Shown here piece after piece: positions 47,162 to 56,583 of a DNA stretch of 64,000 bases. The position numbers and the translations under genes were made by a program. The stretch's first letter is position 1; every line of letters begins with the position of its first letter. The stretch comes from Pseudomonas fluorescens (GTDB taxonomy: Bacteria > Pseudomonadota > Gammaproteobacteria > Pseudomonadales > Pseudomonadaceae): positions 2,203,501 to 2,267,500 of the forward strand of contig NZ_LR134318.1 in the NCBI RefSeq assembly GCF_900636825.1, read 5' to 3'. The notes beneath the pieces are model-generated. The model had not been told where the DNA came from and made no database searches. It was given only the letters and a program-made list of their open reading frames with translations.

Positions 47162-47287
47162 AAGTGCGCAAGAAGTTGCGCAGTGGTGCGCAACTTCTTG
47201 CGCACTTGGCTATGGGCCTTGCACGGCGTGCTCTGCAGAGGATTTACCCCGTGAAATATTACGAGCAACTGCGCAACTTGTTGCGCA
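47162..47287. promoter_or_regulatory. Three copies of an 18-bp dyad TGCGCAA-N4-TTGCGCA upstream of hcp
   Basis: Copies at 47165-47182 (N4 GAAG), 47187-47204 (CTTC) and 47270-47287 (CTTG). The first two also form a perfect 21-bp inverted repeat (47162-47182 with 47187-47207, 4-base spacer). Centre spacings are 22 and 83 bp, about 2 and 8 helical turns. They lie about 85-225 bp upstream of the -24/-12 element, the usual place for sigma-54 activator sites. The region contains no gene. Confidence 0.8.
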
Positions 47288-47326
47288 GTATGGCTGAAAG
47301 CCTTCATTGAACCGACGCGTGGTGCG

Positions 47327-47412
47327 GATCAAAAGATCGCAGCCTTCGGCAGCTCCTACATTGGAATGTGTTTCCTCTGTAGGAGCTGCCGGAGGCTGCG
47401 ATCTTTTGATCT
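47327..47412. repeat. REP-like inverted repeat, family A (inverted order)
   Basis: GATCAAAAGATCGCAGCC and AGCTCCTACA on the left are mirrored by TGTAGGAGCT and GGCTGCGATCTTTTGATC on the right; orientation of the unit is reversed relative to the other family A copies. Sits between the hglS 3' end and the hcp control region. Confidence 0.8.
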
Positions 47413-47414
47413 TA

Positions 47415-48794
47415 TCAACGCGCAAGCTGGGCCAGACACTCCTCGATTGAGCGCCGCTGCGTCTCGGCATACAACGCCAACTCATCAATGGTCGCGCGCC
47501 CCAGCGCCTGTTCGAACGCCTGGCGATTCGAGTGCTCGCCATAATGCGTCTGCGCTGCATCGCCAAGGTTTGACTGAAAAATCCCCGCTGCGCTCACCGG
47601 CAGGAAATCTTCGTACACCAGCGGTTCCGCTTTCACATAGCCTTCGCGCAGCAAGTCTTCCAGCGATGACTGCCCAATTCCTGCCGCCGCCAAACCCTTT
47701 TCCGTGGCGAAGTAGCGGAAATAGGCCAGTTCCTGTTCACGCATGCCTTCGACGCTGTCAGGAAACTCGCCGAAGTGTTGCGCCATCAGCTCGTTGTAGC
47801 GGGCAGCGTTTCCCTCATTGGGGAAGTCGCCGAGTTCCTCCCGCGCGGCGTTCAGCAAGCGGTCATACAGCGCACGCCCCCTGGGGGTCAGCGCTGCACC
47901 ACGTTGTTCTATTTCGCCGAAACGCGCGCTATGGCTGCCGCGAACGCTGCCTTGATCGGTAAAGGCGATCGGTTCGTCCAGCGCCTTGAAACTGGTCTGG
48001 CGCAGCAGGATCGGACACTGGCGGCGGGGCGGGCCCTCAATCACCGCTTTGGGCGTAATGCCATGGGCGGGCATCTGTTCCTGCACGCGGTCGATATCCA
48101 GCGTGCGTGGCGTCAGATGATTGATGTGCGGGCCTTTGAACGCCACCACATCGGCGATCAACCGGTGTTGTGCGCTCAGCGTCTGGTATTGCGCGGCGGT
48201 GACGGTTGCGCTGTGATGCCAACGAAAAGTCTCCAGCGCCTGTAGGACGAATTCCGCAGCTTCGGCTTCGTTCAAGCCGCCGGCTGTTTCCGCTTGCGAG
48301 ATCAGGCGCAAAGCCGCCGCAGTAAAAATCGAACGTTGGGCCAGCACCGATTCGGCAAAGCTTCGTAACTCAGGGTTCTCAATCAATTCCAGGCGCAACA
48401 GCGAAGTGAACACGCGAAACGGACTGATTTGCAGCGCGGCTTCGTGCACGGCGCGAAACGCCGTGGAATGCACCGGGACGCCCGCCGGGGTCAGGTCGTA
48501 GTAACCGACCGGTTGCATGCCCATGACCGCAAACAGACGGGCGAGGGTGGCCAGTTCTGTTGCCGTGCCGACGCGGATCGCGCCGTGGCGCTCCATGTCC
48601 AGGCGCTGGATTTCACCAGTGTTGGCGAGCTGCCGGGCGATGTCCGGCTCGCGGCTCAGCACCTCGCGGTTGGTCTGTTCCACCAACTCCATCAACGCGC
48701 CGTACAGCGGCACTTCTTCGCGGTACATATCGGACATTGCTTTGGAAAAGCGTTGGCGGATCAGGTCAGGGCTGACGAACGGCTGCACGGTCAT
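47415..48794 (-). CDS. hglS: 2-oxoadipate dioxygenase/decarboxylase (DUF1338)
   Basis: A 459-residue enzyme of the DUF1338/YdcJ family. With the ATG at 48794 (AGGA upstream) the numbering gives His70 and Arg74 in MERHGAIRVG, His226 in GPHINHLTPR and Glu294 in ARFGEIEQRG, the same positions as the iron ligands (His70, His226, Glu294) and substrate arginine (Arg74) reported for HglS of Pseudomonas putida. That enzyme converts 2-oxoadipate to D-2-hydroxyglutarate in D-lysine catabolism. It stands alone here, 88 bp downstream of the glycolate oxidase operon, without other lysine catabolic genes in view. Confidence 0.92.
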   Translation of the reverse strand: MTVQPFVSPDLIRQRFSKAMSDMYREEVPLYGALMELVEQTNREVLSREPDIARQLANTGEIQRLDMERHGAIRVGTATELATLARLFAVMGMQPVGYYDLTPAGVPVHSTAFRAVHEAALQISPFRVFTSLLRLELIENPELRSFAESVLAQRSIFTAAALRLISQAETAGGLNEAEAAEFVLQALETFRWHHSATVTAAQYQTLSAQHRLIADVVAFKGPHINHLTPRTLDIDRVQEQMPAHGITPKAVIEGPPRRQCPILLRQTSFKALDEPIAFTDQGSVRGSHSARFGEIEQRGAALTPRGRALYDRLLNAAREELGDFPNEGNAARYNELMAQHFGEFPDSVEGMREQELAYFRYFATEKGLAAAGIGQSSLEDLLREGYVKAEPLVYEDFLPVSAAGIFQSNLGDAAQTHYGEHSNRQAFEQALGRATIDELALYAETQRRSIEECLAQLAR

Positions 48795-48882
48795 GAAAAG
48801 AATTCCTGCCACGGGTCACGAATGGATGAGCGAAAAGATCGCAGCCTTCGCTGACGCGGGCAAACGAAGAATCCTACGAACT

Positions 48883-50103
48883 TCATTCTGCCAACGACTG
48901 ATCCACCAACTCGATCCAGTGCATGACCGGCGTGCGCCCGGCGCTGGACAGATGGCTTTGGCAACCGACATTCGACGTGACGATCAATTCGGGCCGGCCG
49001 CTTTCCAGTGCATTGAGTCGGTTATCGCGCAACCGCCGCGCCAACGCCGGTTGCGTCAGTGAATAGGTGCCCGCCGAGCCGCAGCACAAATGGCCGTCGG
49101 GCACGGCAGTCAGGTTGAAGCCCAAGCGTGTCAGCACGGCTTCGACCGCGCCACCGAGTTTCAACGCATGTTGCAGGGTACACGGACAATGCACGGCAAT
49201 CCTCCGCTCACTGGCGGCGCAGATCTGTTCAAGCGGTTCCTGCGCGAGAATCTGCACCAGATCCAACGTCCGCTCGCTGATCAACCGGGCTTTCGCGGCG
49301 TAAGCGGGATCCCCCTCCAGCAAGTGCCCGTAATCCTTGATGAACGCGCCGCAACCGCTCGCGGTTTGCACAATCGCTTCGGCACCGTTTTGCAGGTGCG
49401 GCCACCACGCATCGATGTTCTGCCGGGCGCGGTCGAGGCCTTTGATTTGGGCGTCGAGATGATAGTCGAGCGCGCCGCAGCAACCTGCTTCAGTCACCGT
49501 TGTCACGCTGATGCCCAATCGATCGAGCACCCGTGCCGTCGCATCATTGGTGTTGGGCGAAAGCCCCGGTTGCACGCAGCCTTCCAGCAACAGCACGCGC
49601 CGGGCGTGACGGGGCGCGGGGCGCACACCGGAGTGCGGCATATGCTGCGGCAATTTACTTTCGAACAGACGCGGCAGCAGCGGGCGAAAGGTCGTGCCCA
49701 TTCGCAGCAAGCCTTTGAACAGGCCAGGATTTGGCGCGAGGGCGCGCAGACCCTCTCGCAGTAATCGCTGCGCGGCGGGACGCGGCACCGCGTGATCGAC
49801 CACCGCACGACCGATGTCGAGCAGGTTGTGATAATCGACGCCGGACGGGCAGGTGGTTTCACAGTTGCGACAGGACAGGCAGCGATCCAGATGCAGTTGC
49901 GTTTGCTCCGTCGCCGGGGCGCCTTCGAGCACTTGCTTGATCAGATAGATACGCCCGCGCGGGCCGTCGAGTTCGTCGCCGAGCAGTTGATAGGTCGGAC
50001 AGGTCGCGTTGCAGAAGCCGCAGTGCACGCAGGTGCGCAGGATTTTTTCCGCTTCGGCGGCGCGGGGCAGTTGGCGGGATTGCTCGCTGAGGGTGGTTTG
50101 CAT
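48883..50103 (-). CDS. glcF: Glycolate oxidase iron-sulfur subunit GlcF
   Basis: A 406-residue subunit with two 4Fe-4S ferredoxin motifs (CVHCGFCNATCP and CLSCRNCETTCP, residues about 27-90) and two CCG domains (LEGCVQPGLSP...GCCGALDYH; CPCTLQH...CCGSAGTY). It carries electrons from the GlcD flavin to the membrane quinone pool. It follows glcE at a 2-bp gap in the order glcD-glcE-glcF on the minus strand. Confidence 0.95.
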   Translation of the reverse strand: MQTTLSEQSRQLPRAAEAEKILRTCVHCGFCNATCPTYQLLGDELDGPRGRIYLIKQVLEGAPATEQTQLHLDRCLSCRNCETTCPSGVDYHNLLDIGRAVVDHAVPRPAAQRLLREGLRALAPNPGLFKGLLRMGTTFRPLLPRLFESKLPQHMPHSGVRPAPRHARRVLLLEGCVQPGLSPNTNDATARVLDRLGISVTTVTEAGCCGALDYHLDAQIKGLDRARQNIDAWWPHLQNGAEAIVQTASGCGAFIKDYGHLLEGDPAYAAKARLISERTLDLVQILAQEPLEQICAASERRIAVHCPCTLQHALKLGGAVEAVLTRLGFNLTAVPDGHLCCGSAGTYSLTQPALARRLRDNRLNALESGRPELIVTSNVGCQSHLSSAGRTPVMHWIELVDQSLAE

Positions 50104-50105
50104 GG

Positions 50106-51155
50106 CTATAACTCCGCGTACATCCGCCCGGGGTTGAACAGCCCTTGCGGGTCGAGTTGCGCTTTGAGTTGCCGGTGGTAGCGTAGCAGCGTCGGCGCCA
50201 GTGGCTGGAAGGGTGACTCGCAGGCGCCGTGGGTGAAACAGGTCGCGTGACCACCGAGTTCATGGGCGAGGGCGTGAATGTTTGTCGCATCGGACTTTAG
50301 CCAGCGTTGCGCGCCTGCCCAATCGATCAGTTGCTTGCCGGGCAAATTCAGTGTCCCGAGATTGTTCGGCAGCGACAGCCGCCACAATGGCAAGCCTTCG
50401 TCAAAGAATGCCAGACGGTGTTCATTCAGATCGCGCCAAAACACTGAATCCAACGGTTCACCGCCAAGGCGTTGATGGGCTGCCGTTACCGAGCCTTCGC
50501 CGCCCTCAAGGCGCAAATACAGACGGGTGCCATCGTGGCACGCGGCGCTGATCGGCAGCGGTTGCTGCCCCCATTCGGCCAGTCTGGCCAAGGCGCGGGG
50601 GCCGTCGATATCGAGGCGGATGCTCAGGCACTGGCGCGGTTTGGGCAGAACTTTCAGCGACACTTCGGTGAGCACGCCGAGGCAGCCGAAACTACCCGCC
50701 ATCAAGCGTGACAGGTCATACCCGGCGACATTTTTCATCACTTCGCCACCGAACCGCAGGTGCTGGCCGAGGCCTGTGATCACTCGTGTACCCAAGACGA
50801 AATCCCGTACCGAACCTGACCACGGGCGCCGCGGCCCGGACAAGCCGCTGGCGATCATGCCACCGACCGTGGCGCCTCCAGCGAATGACGGCGGCTCGCA
50901 CGGCAACATCTGCCCGGCTTCATCCAGCGCCGCAAGTAGCTCTGACAGCGGCGTGCCGGCGCGCACGCTGATCACAAGCTCGGTCGGCTCATAACGGACA
51001 ATGCCGCGATGGGCGCGGGTGTCGAGCACTTCGCCGGCCACTTCGCGACCGAGGAACGTCTTGCTGTTGCCGCCCTGAATTTTCAGCGGCGTGGCGTTGG
51101 CCCGCGCCTGATTGACCTGATCGAGCAGGGCATCGACGGCATCGGAGTCGGTCAT
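50106..51155 (-). CDS. glcE: Glycolate oxidase subunit GlcE
   Basis: A 349-residue FAD-binding subunit (FAD_binding_4 type): PLKIQGGNSKTFLGRE, LSELLAALDEAGQMLPCEPPSF and GGMIASGLSGPRRPWSGSVRDFVLG. The N-terminus is shorter than in GlcD. The ATG at 51155 shares its first base with the glcD stop (TGATG), so translation is coupled. With GlcD and GlcF it oxidises glycolate to glyoxylate. Confidence 0.95.
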   Translation of the reverse strand: MTDSDAVDALLDQVNQARANATPLKIQGGNSKTFLGREVAGEVLDTRAHRGIVRYEPTELVISVRAGTPLSELLAALDEAGQMLPCEPPSFAGGATVGGMIASGLSGPRRPWSGSVRDFVLGTRVITGLGQHLRFGGEVMKNVAGYDLSRLMAGSFGCLGVLTEVSLKVLPKPRQCLSIRLDIDGPRALARLAEWGQQPLPISAACHDGTRLYLRLEGGEGSVTAAHQRLGGEPLDSVFWRDLNEHRLAFFDEGLPLWRLSLPNNLGTLNLPGKQLIDWAGAQRWLKSDATNIHALAHELGGHATCFTHGACESPFQPLAPTLLRYHRQLKAQLDPQGLFNPGRMYAEL

Positions 51156-52654
51156 CAGAAACGCTCCAGTTCGGGGAACGGCAGCTGTCCGGCGTGAATG
51201 TGCATGGCGCCAAACTCGGCACAACGGTGCAACGTCGGGATGTTCTTGCCGGGATTGAGCAGACCTTGCGGATCGAATGCGGCTTTTACCGCGTGAAACA
51301 GGCGCAACTCATCGCTGTTGAATTGCGCGCACATCTGATTGATTTTCTCGCGGCCGACGCCGTGTTCGCCGGTGATGCTGCCGCCGACCTGCACGCACAA
51401 TTCAAGGATCTTGCCGCCAAGGGCTTCAGCGCGATGCAGTTCGCCGGGTTGGTTGGCGTCGAACAGGATCAACGGATGCATGTTACCGTCGCCGGCATGG
51501 AACACGTTGGCCACGCGCAAACCATATTCTTGTCCGAGGCGCGCGATGCCCTGCAGGACACCGGGCAGTTCGCGGCGCGGGATGGTGCCGTCCATGCAGT
51601 AGTAATCGGGCGACAGGCGCCCGATGGCGGGGAAGGCGTTTTTACGCCCGGCCCAGAAGCGCACGCGCTCGGCTTCGTCCTGCGCCTGACGCACTTCGCT
51701 GGCCCCGGTCTGATTCATCACCTCGCGGACTCGCTGGCAATCGTCGTGAACATCGGCTTCGACGCCGTCGAGTTCGCACAACAGAATTGCCTCGGCTTCG
51801 ACCGGGTAACCGGCATGGATGAAGTCTTCGGCGGCGCGAATGGCCAGGTTGTCCATCATTTCCAGCCCACCGGGAATGATCCCCGCCGCGATGATTTCAG
51901 CCACGGCGCGGCCAGCCTTTTCCACCGAATCGAAACTGGCGAGCAACACTTTTGCGACCTGCGGCTTTGGCAGCAATTTGACCGTGACTTCGGTGATAAT
52001 CCCCAGCAAGCCCTCGGAGCCGGTGAACAATGCGAGCAAGTCGAAGCCTGCTGAGTCGAGCGCTTCGCAACCCAGCGTCAGGCGTTCGCCCTCGATGGTC
52101 AGTACTTCGATTTTCAGCAGATTGTGCACGGTCAGGCCGTACTTCAGACAATGCACGCCGCCGGCGTTTTCGGCGACATTGCCGCCAATCGAACAGGCGA
52201 TCTGCGACGACGGATCCGGCGCGTAATAGAGCCCGAAGGGCGCAGCTGCCTGGGAGATCGCCAGATTGCGCACGCCGGGTTGTACCCGAGCGGTGCGCGC
52301 GGCGGGGTCGATATGCAGAATATTGTTGAAGCGTGCCATGACCAGCAGCAGGCCTTTTTCCAGTGGCAAGGCACCGCCGGACAAGCCAGTCCCGGCGCCG
52401 CGAGCGACCACGGGTACGTTGTTCTGATGGCAGAGCCTGAGCAGGGTTTGCACCTGTTCCAGACGCTGGGGCAGGGCGACCAGCATCGGTGTGGTGCGGT
52501 AGGCGGACAGGCCGTCGCATTCGTAGGGTTTGAGTTCTTCCTCGCGCCACAAGATATCGAGGTCCGGCATGGCCTGTTGCAGGGCCTTGAGCAACTCGGC
52601 CTTGTTCACCTCTGGCAACTGACCGTCGAGGCGCTCGTCATAAAGAATATTCAT
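51155..52654 (-). CDS. glcD: Glycolate oxidase subunit GlcD
   Basis: A 499-residue flavoprotein with the PCMH-type FAD domain (NNVPVVARGAGTGLSGGALP, PSSQIACSIGGNVAENAGG, GLLGIITEVTVKLLPKP) and the C-terminal cap ending in GEHGVGREK...LFHAVKAAFDPQGLLNPGK. It holds the catalytic FAD for glycolate and D-lactate oxidation. The regulator glcC is not adjacent; a REP-like repeat lies directly upstream. Confidence 0.96.
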   Translation of the reverse strand: MNILYDERLDGQLPEVNKAELLKALQQAMPDLDILWREEELKPYECDGLSAYRTTPMLVALPQRLEQVQTLLRLCHQNNVPVVARGAGTGLSGGALPLEKGLLLVMARFNNILHIDPAARTARVQPGVRNLAISQAAAPFGLYYAPDPSSQIACSIGGNVAENAGGVHCLKYGLTVHNLLKIEVLTIEGERLTLGCEALDSAGFDLLALFTGSEGLLGIITEVTVKLLPKPQVAKVLLASFDSVEKAGRAVAEIIAAGIIPGGLEMMDNLAIRAAEDFIHAGYPVEAEAILLCELDGVEADVHDDCQRVREVMNQTGASEVRQAQDEAERVRFWAGRKNAFPAIGRLSPDYYCMDGTIPRRELPGVLQGIARLGQEYGLRVANVFHAGDGNMHPLILFDANQPGELHRAEALGGKILELCVQVGGSITGEHGVGREKINQMCAQFNSDELRLFHAVKAAFDPQGLLNPGKNIPTLHRCAEFGAMHIHAGQLPFPELERF

Positions 52655-52683
52655 CTATGCCTCATATCTCGTCCCGTGGCGGC

Positions 52684-52781
52684 GCTGCCGAAGTCTCGGG
52701 CCGCGATCGGACGATCTTTTGAGTGATTTTTTACAAGCAAGATCAAAAGATCGTCCGATCGCGGCCCGAGCCTTCGGCAGC
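52684..52781. repeat. REP-like inverted repeat, family A (long form)
   Basis: GCTGCCGAAG-TCTCGGGCCGCGATCGGACGATC is mirrored by GATCGTCCGATCGCGGCCCGAG-CCTTCGGCAGC around an AT-rich centre, about 39 bp per arm with minor mismatch. It contains the CGGGCCGCGATCGGACGATC insertion also found in the copies at 4657 and 56482. Confidence 0.85.
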
Positions 52782-52798
52782 TCCTACGGTGTTGGGTT

Positions 52799-53725
52799 TC
52801 ATCGCTGGTTTCCGAGAAATTCCCGATACAGGCGTGCGGTACTCGCGGGTTGCTCGACCATCGGCATGTGCCCGACGTGGTCCCAGACTTCGACCCGCAG
52901 ATTGGCAATGCCCTTGCTCCACACCGGCACGCTGCTGACGTCGATCAAACGATCCTTGCGCCCCCACAGCAACAGCGCCGGGCATCGGATCGCTGGCAGT
53001 TTTGGCTCCATTGGTGGGCTGGCGCGAAAGTCACGAAAAATCTCTTCCAGCTCATCGCGTTGCCGCTCGTAACGTTGCGCGATGGCGTCCAGCACCAATT
53101 TTGGTACCCAGGGCGGCGATTCCATGGTCATTGCATAAAACTGGCGAAACTCTTCTCGCGAGTTGATCAGGAACGGATTATGGCCACGGGCCAGATGGCG
53201 CTCCATGTCGCTGATCTCCGGCGCTGTGACACCAGCCGGATCGATCAATGCCACCGACGCGATCCGGTCCGGATAGGTGGCCGCCAGCCATGCTGCGATG
53301 TAACCGCCCATGGAATTGCCGATCACATGCACCTGCTCCACGCCGCAGACATCCAGTAACTGAATCATCCGTTTCGCCTGCAGCGCAATGTCGTAGCCGC
53401 CGCCCGCCTTGAAGCCGGTTTCGCCATGGCCGGCCAGGTCCGGAATGATCACCCGGTATTCGCGAACAAAATGCCGGGCACAACGCAGCCACAGGTTTTT
53501 GTCGGCGCTGAAGCCGTGCAACATCAGAATCGCGCTGGAGGCCTCATAAGGTCCGCCTTGCCAGGTCGACACGGTCATCTCGGCAATCGGCACTTCGATC
53601 TTGTGCAGTTTGTACAACTTGGCCTCGATGGCCATGTTCAGGTCATACAGCCAATGGCCGACCGCCGGATAACTCAACCAGCTCCAGGCCACGAAAACCG
53701 CGAGGGCGACAAACAGCAAAAGCAT
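52799..53725 (-). CDS. Alpha/beta hydrolase, membrane-anchored
   Basis: A 308-residue hydrolase with an N-terminal membrane anchor (MLLLFVALAVFVAWSWL). The oxyanion HG is at 70-71 (LMLHGFSADK), the nucleophile Ser138 in the elbow GNSMGG, an acid Asp in LLLWGRKDRLID and the catalytic His in DHVGHMP near the end. The closest family style is that of lipases/esterases with a carboxylesterase fold. It ends the same-strand pair with the flavin monooxygenase 21 bp upstream, so a Baeyer-Villiger ester product could be its substrate; that coupling is inference. Confidence 0.82.
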   Translation of the reverse strand: MLLLFVALAVFVAWSWLSYPAVGHWLYDLNMAIEAKLYKLHKIEVPIAEMTVSTWQGGPYEASSAILMLHGFSADKNLWLRCARHFVREYRVIIPDLAGHGETGFKAGGGYDIALQAKRMIQLLDVCGVEQVHVIGNSMGGYIAAWLAATYPDRIASVALIDPAGVTAPEISDMERHLARGHNPFLINSREEFRQFYAMTMESPPWVPKLVLDAIAQRYERQRDELEEIFRDFRASPPMEPKLPAIRCPALLLWGRKDRLIDVSSVPVWSKGIANLRVEVWDHVGHMPMVEQPASTARLYREFLGNQR

Positions 53726-53746
53726 CGACGTCTTCCTTTTACGTGT

Positions 53747-55201
53747 TCAAGACAAAATGTGGTCGGCGGGTTTCAACGCACGGGTCAAGCGGTAGTAGCT
53801 GAAACTGAAGCCGGGAAACATCGCGATCACATGACCGCTCTTGCTTTGATACCAGCTGTGGCAGCCGCCGGACTTCCACACCGTGCGCTCCATTTCCCGG
53901 TGGATCATTGCAGTGTAGGTACGTTCTGCTTCGGGGCGTACCTCAATGCTGCGCAAACCTTTTGCATGCACGGTGCGAATGCAGTCGAGGATGTAGTTCA
54001 TCTGCGATTCGATGATGAACAACGCTGATGTATGACCAATGCCGGTGTTGGGGCCTGTGACGATAAACAGGTTGGGAAAGTCCGGCAGGCTGGTGCCGAG
54101 GTAGGCGCGCGGATACTCGGCCCAGACATCGCGCAATTGCACAGCGTTTTTTCCGCTGACCGGGTAGGAAATCACCCCGTCGGTAGCGTCGTAACCGGTA
54201 GACCAGATGATCAGATCGACATCGATGTGCGCGCCGTCCGCGGTGTTGATCCCGCTTTCATCCAGTGATGCGACGCCTTGCTCGCGAGTATGCAGCGTCA
54301 CGTTGGCCCGGCTCAGCGCCGGATAATAAGTATTGGAAAGCAGCACCCGTTTGCAGCCGATGGCGAAGTCTGGAACGAGCTTGGCGCGCAAATTCGGGTT
54401 TGGCACCTGACGCTTGAGCCAGCGCATTGCCTGACGCTGCACCAGGCGGATCGCCGGTTTCGAGTATTTGAACGCAATCACCCGCGTTTCGAACTGCCAA
54501 TAGATCAGCCAGCGCAGCAGCTTGTAAGCGGGTTTTACCCCGAGCAGCCAGCGCTGGATGGAACCGAAGCGGCGATCCGCTCGGGGCAGCACCCAATGCG
54601 GCGTGCGTTGGAACACATGCAACTGGTCGACCTGCGGCGCGATCACTGGAATCACTTGCACGGCACTGGCGCCACTGCCGACGATCGCCACGCGTTTACC
54701 ACGGTAGTCGTAGCTGTGGTCCCAATGGTTTGTGTGAAAAGTCTTGCCGCGAAAGCGATCCTGGCCGCTAATTCGTGGGATCACCGGTTGGCTCAGCGGT
54801 CCGCTGGCATTGATGACGAACTGCGCGTAGAAAATTCCTTTGCTGGCGGTGTGCACGGCCCAGCGTTTTTCCGCCTCATTCCATTCGATGCGTTCGACGT
54901 TGGCTTGCAGTTCCACCCGTTCGCGCAGCCCGAACTGTTCAATCACCTGTTCGGTGTAGCGCTGCAGTTCAGCCTGTTCGGCAAACATCTGCGACCAACG
55001 GTAGGAGGCAAACGACAGCGAATAGAGCGGCGACGGCACGTCCACGGCGGCGCCGGGGTAGGTGTTCTGGCACCATGTGCCGCCGAAGAAGTCCCGGCGT
55101 TCCAGCACGCGGAAATCGTCGATCCCGGCCTTGAGCAGGTTGACCGCCGCGCACTGGCCGCCGAATCCGCTGCCGATGATCAACACTCGATAGGTCTGCA
55201 T
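53747..55201 (-). CDS. Flavin-containing monooxygenase, Baeyer-Villiger type
   Basis: A 484-residue class B monooxygenase. FAD site near the N-terminus (LIIGSGFGGQCAA), NADPH site VAIVGSGASAVQ, and between them the Baeyer-Villiger fingerprint F-x-G-x3-HT-x2-WD (FRGKTFHTNHWDHS). ATP-ATG-type second motif WSTGYDATDG. The ATG at 55201 has AGGAGG upstream. The substrate is probably a ketone or cyclic ketone; it is encoded immediately upstream of an esterase-like hydrolase, a common pairing for ketone to ester to acid plus alcohol. Confidence 0.88.
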   Translation of the reverse strand: MQTYRVLIIGSGFGGQCAAVNLLKAGIDDFRVLERRDFFGGTWCQNTYPGAAVDVPSPLYSLSFASYRWSQMFAEQAELQRYTEQVIEQFGLRERVELQANVERIEWNEAEKRWAVHTASKGIFYAQFVINASGPLSQPVIPRISGQDRFRGKTFHTNHWDHSYDYRGKRVAIVGSGASAVQVIPVIAPQVDQLHVFQRTPHWVLPRADRRFGSIQRWLLGVKPAYKLLRWLIYWQFETRVIAFKYSKPAIRLVQRQAMRWLKRQVPNPNLRAKLVPDFAIGCKRVLLSNTYYPALSRANVTLHTREQGVASLDESGINTADGAHIDVDLIIWSTGYDATDGVISYPVSGKNAVQLRDVWAEYPRAYLGTSLPDFPNLFIVTGPNTGIGHTSALFIIESQMNYILDCIRTVHAKGLRSIEVRPEAERTYTAMIHREMERTVWKSGGCHSWYQSKSGHVIAMFPGFSFSYYRLTRALKPADHILS

Positions 55202-55391
55202 GAGCCTCCTTCTTATAGTTGTTTTCGCGTTTCCTTCTTTCATGTATAGCCAAATATTCGCCCGGTGCGCGGCTCTGATGTCGCGCCATTCAGCCCGCTG
55301 GCCGGTGATGGCTATTTAACGTTGCCCTGATAGACTCCCATCACATCCGCGCCATGGCATTGGCAGGATCCGTCGAGAGATCGAGGCCCTT

Positions 55392-56462
55392 ATGGGAAAT
55401 ACGGGACGCAAGGGACTTTCAATGGCCAGGAGGCTTTACACATCGCGGACCCTGGGGCTGGCGCTGGGGCTCGTCTGTGTCAGCGTGGCAATGTATCCGC
55501 TCGACCCGGCACCGTGGGTTTGGGCGCTGATGATTTGCAACGGCCTGCTGTGGCCGCATCTGGCGTACCAATGGGCGCGCCGTTCGCAAACGCCGTACCA
55601 CGCCGAATACCGCAACTTGTTGATCGACGCTTTTTTCGGTGGCTTCTGGGTCGCCGCCATGCATTTCAATCCGCTGCCCAGCGCCACGACCGTTTCGATG
55701 ATGGCGATGAATAATGTCGCTATCGGCGGTCCTCGGTTTCTTTTGGCCGGGCTGGCGGCGCAGATTTTCGGGATGGGCGTCGGCCTGGTGGTCTTCGCCC
55801 CGGCGTTCATTCCGCAAACCTCATCGACGCAGCTCTACGCTTGCCTGCCGTTATTGATGTTTTATCCGTTGGCATTGGGCTGGATCTGCTTTCGTCAGGC
55901 CCACACTCTGGGTCGGCATAAACGTGAACTGTTGGCATTGAGCCGGACGGACAGCCTCACGGGTCTGCTCAATCATGGCGCGTGGAAGGATCAACTGGAG
56001 ATCGCTTTCCAGCGCTGCAAACGGCAGAAAGAAGGTGCGGCGATTGCCTTGATCGACATTGATCATTTCAAGGCGATCAATGACACCTATGGTCATGTCG
56101 CCGGCGACATCGTGTTGCGACAACTGAGCAAGTTGCTCAAACAGAACCTGCGTGCGACCGACATTGCCGGACGTTATGGTGGCGATGAGTTCTGCGTGAT
56201 TCTGCCGGACCTGCCGCTGTTCAACGCCGCCCAGGCCATGGAAGTCCTGCGCGAGCGGTTTGTCACGCTGGGGTACGATCAGGATCCAGCGCTGAAGGTC
56301 AGTTTGAGTATTGGCCTGGCGGCGTATGAACCCGCCCATGTCGACGCGACCCGCTGGCTCAATGACGCCGATCAGGCGTTGTACGAAGCCAAGGCTGGCG
56401 GGCGCAACCGGGTGATCTGCAACTGCGACACGCCCCGGCACGAGTTGCTCGACTCGGTTTGA
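55392..56462 (+). CDS. Diguanylate cyclase with MASE2-type membrane domain
   Basis: A 356-residue protein. The N-terminal half (to about 170) has four to five membrane segments of the MASE2/AdrA kind. The GGDEF domain holds DSLTGLLNHGAW, the substrate Asp-rich IDIDHFKAINDTYGH, the active GGDEF (263-267) and an inhibitory I-site RATD (254-257) five residues before it. It should make c-di-GMP, with product inhibition. A start at 55422 (AAGGGA upstream) is possible. Its presence near curli and exopolysaccharide genes fits a biofilm role but it is 27 kb away. Confidence 0.93.
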   Translation: MGNTGRKGLSMARRLYTSRTLGLALGLVCVSVAMYPLDPAPWVWALMICNGLLWPHLAYQWARRSQTPYHAEYRNLLIDAFFGGFWVAAMHFNPLPSATTVSMMAMNNVAIGGPRFLLAGLAAQIFGMGVGLVVFAPAFIPQTSSTQLYACLPLLMFYPLALGWICFRQAHTLGRHKRELLALSRTDSLTGLLNHGAWKDQLEIAFQRCKRQKEGAAIALIDIDHFKAINDTYGHVAGDIVLRQLSKLLKQNLRATDIAGRYGGDEFCVILPDLPLFNAAQAMEVLRERFVTLGYDQDPALKVSLSIGLAAYEPAHVDATRWLNDADQALYEAKAGGRNRVICNCDTPRHELLDSV

Positions 56463-56481
56463 GCCCCACACATAAATTTTT

Positions 56482-56580
56482 TGTAGGAGCTGCCGAAGGC
56501 TCGGGCCGCGATCGGACGATCTTTTGATCTTGTTTTCCAAAAGCAAAGTCAAAAGATCGCAGCCTTCGGCAGCTCCTACA
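56482..56580. repeat. REP-like inverted repeat, family A (long left arm)
   Basis: TGTAGGAGCTGCCGAAGGCTCGGG... mirrored by GCAGCCTTCGGCAGCTCCTACA; follows the diguanylate cyclase stop. Confidence 0.85.
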
Positions 56581-56583
56581 TTG

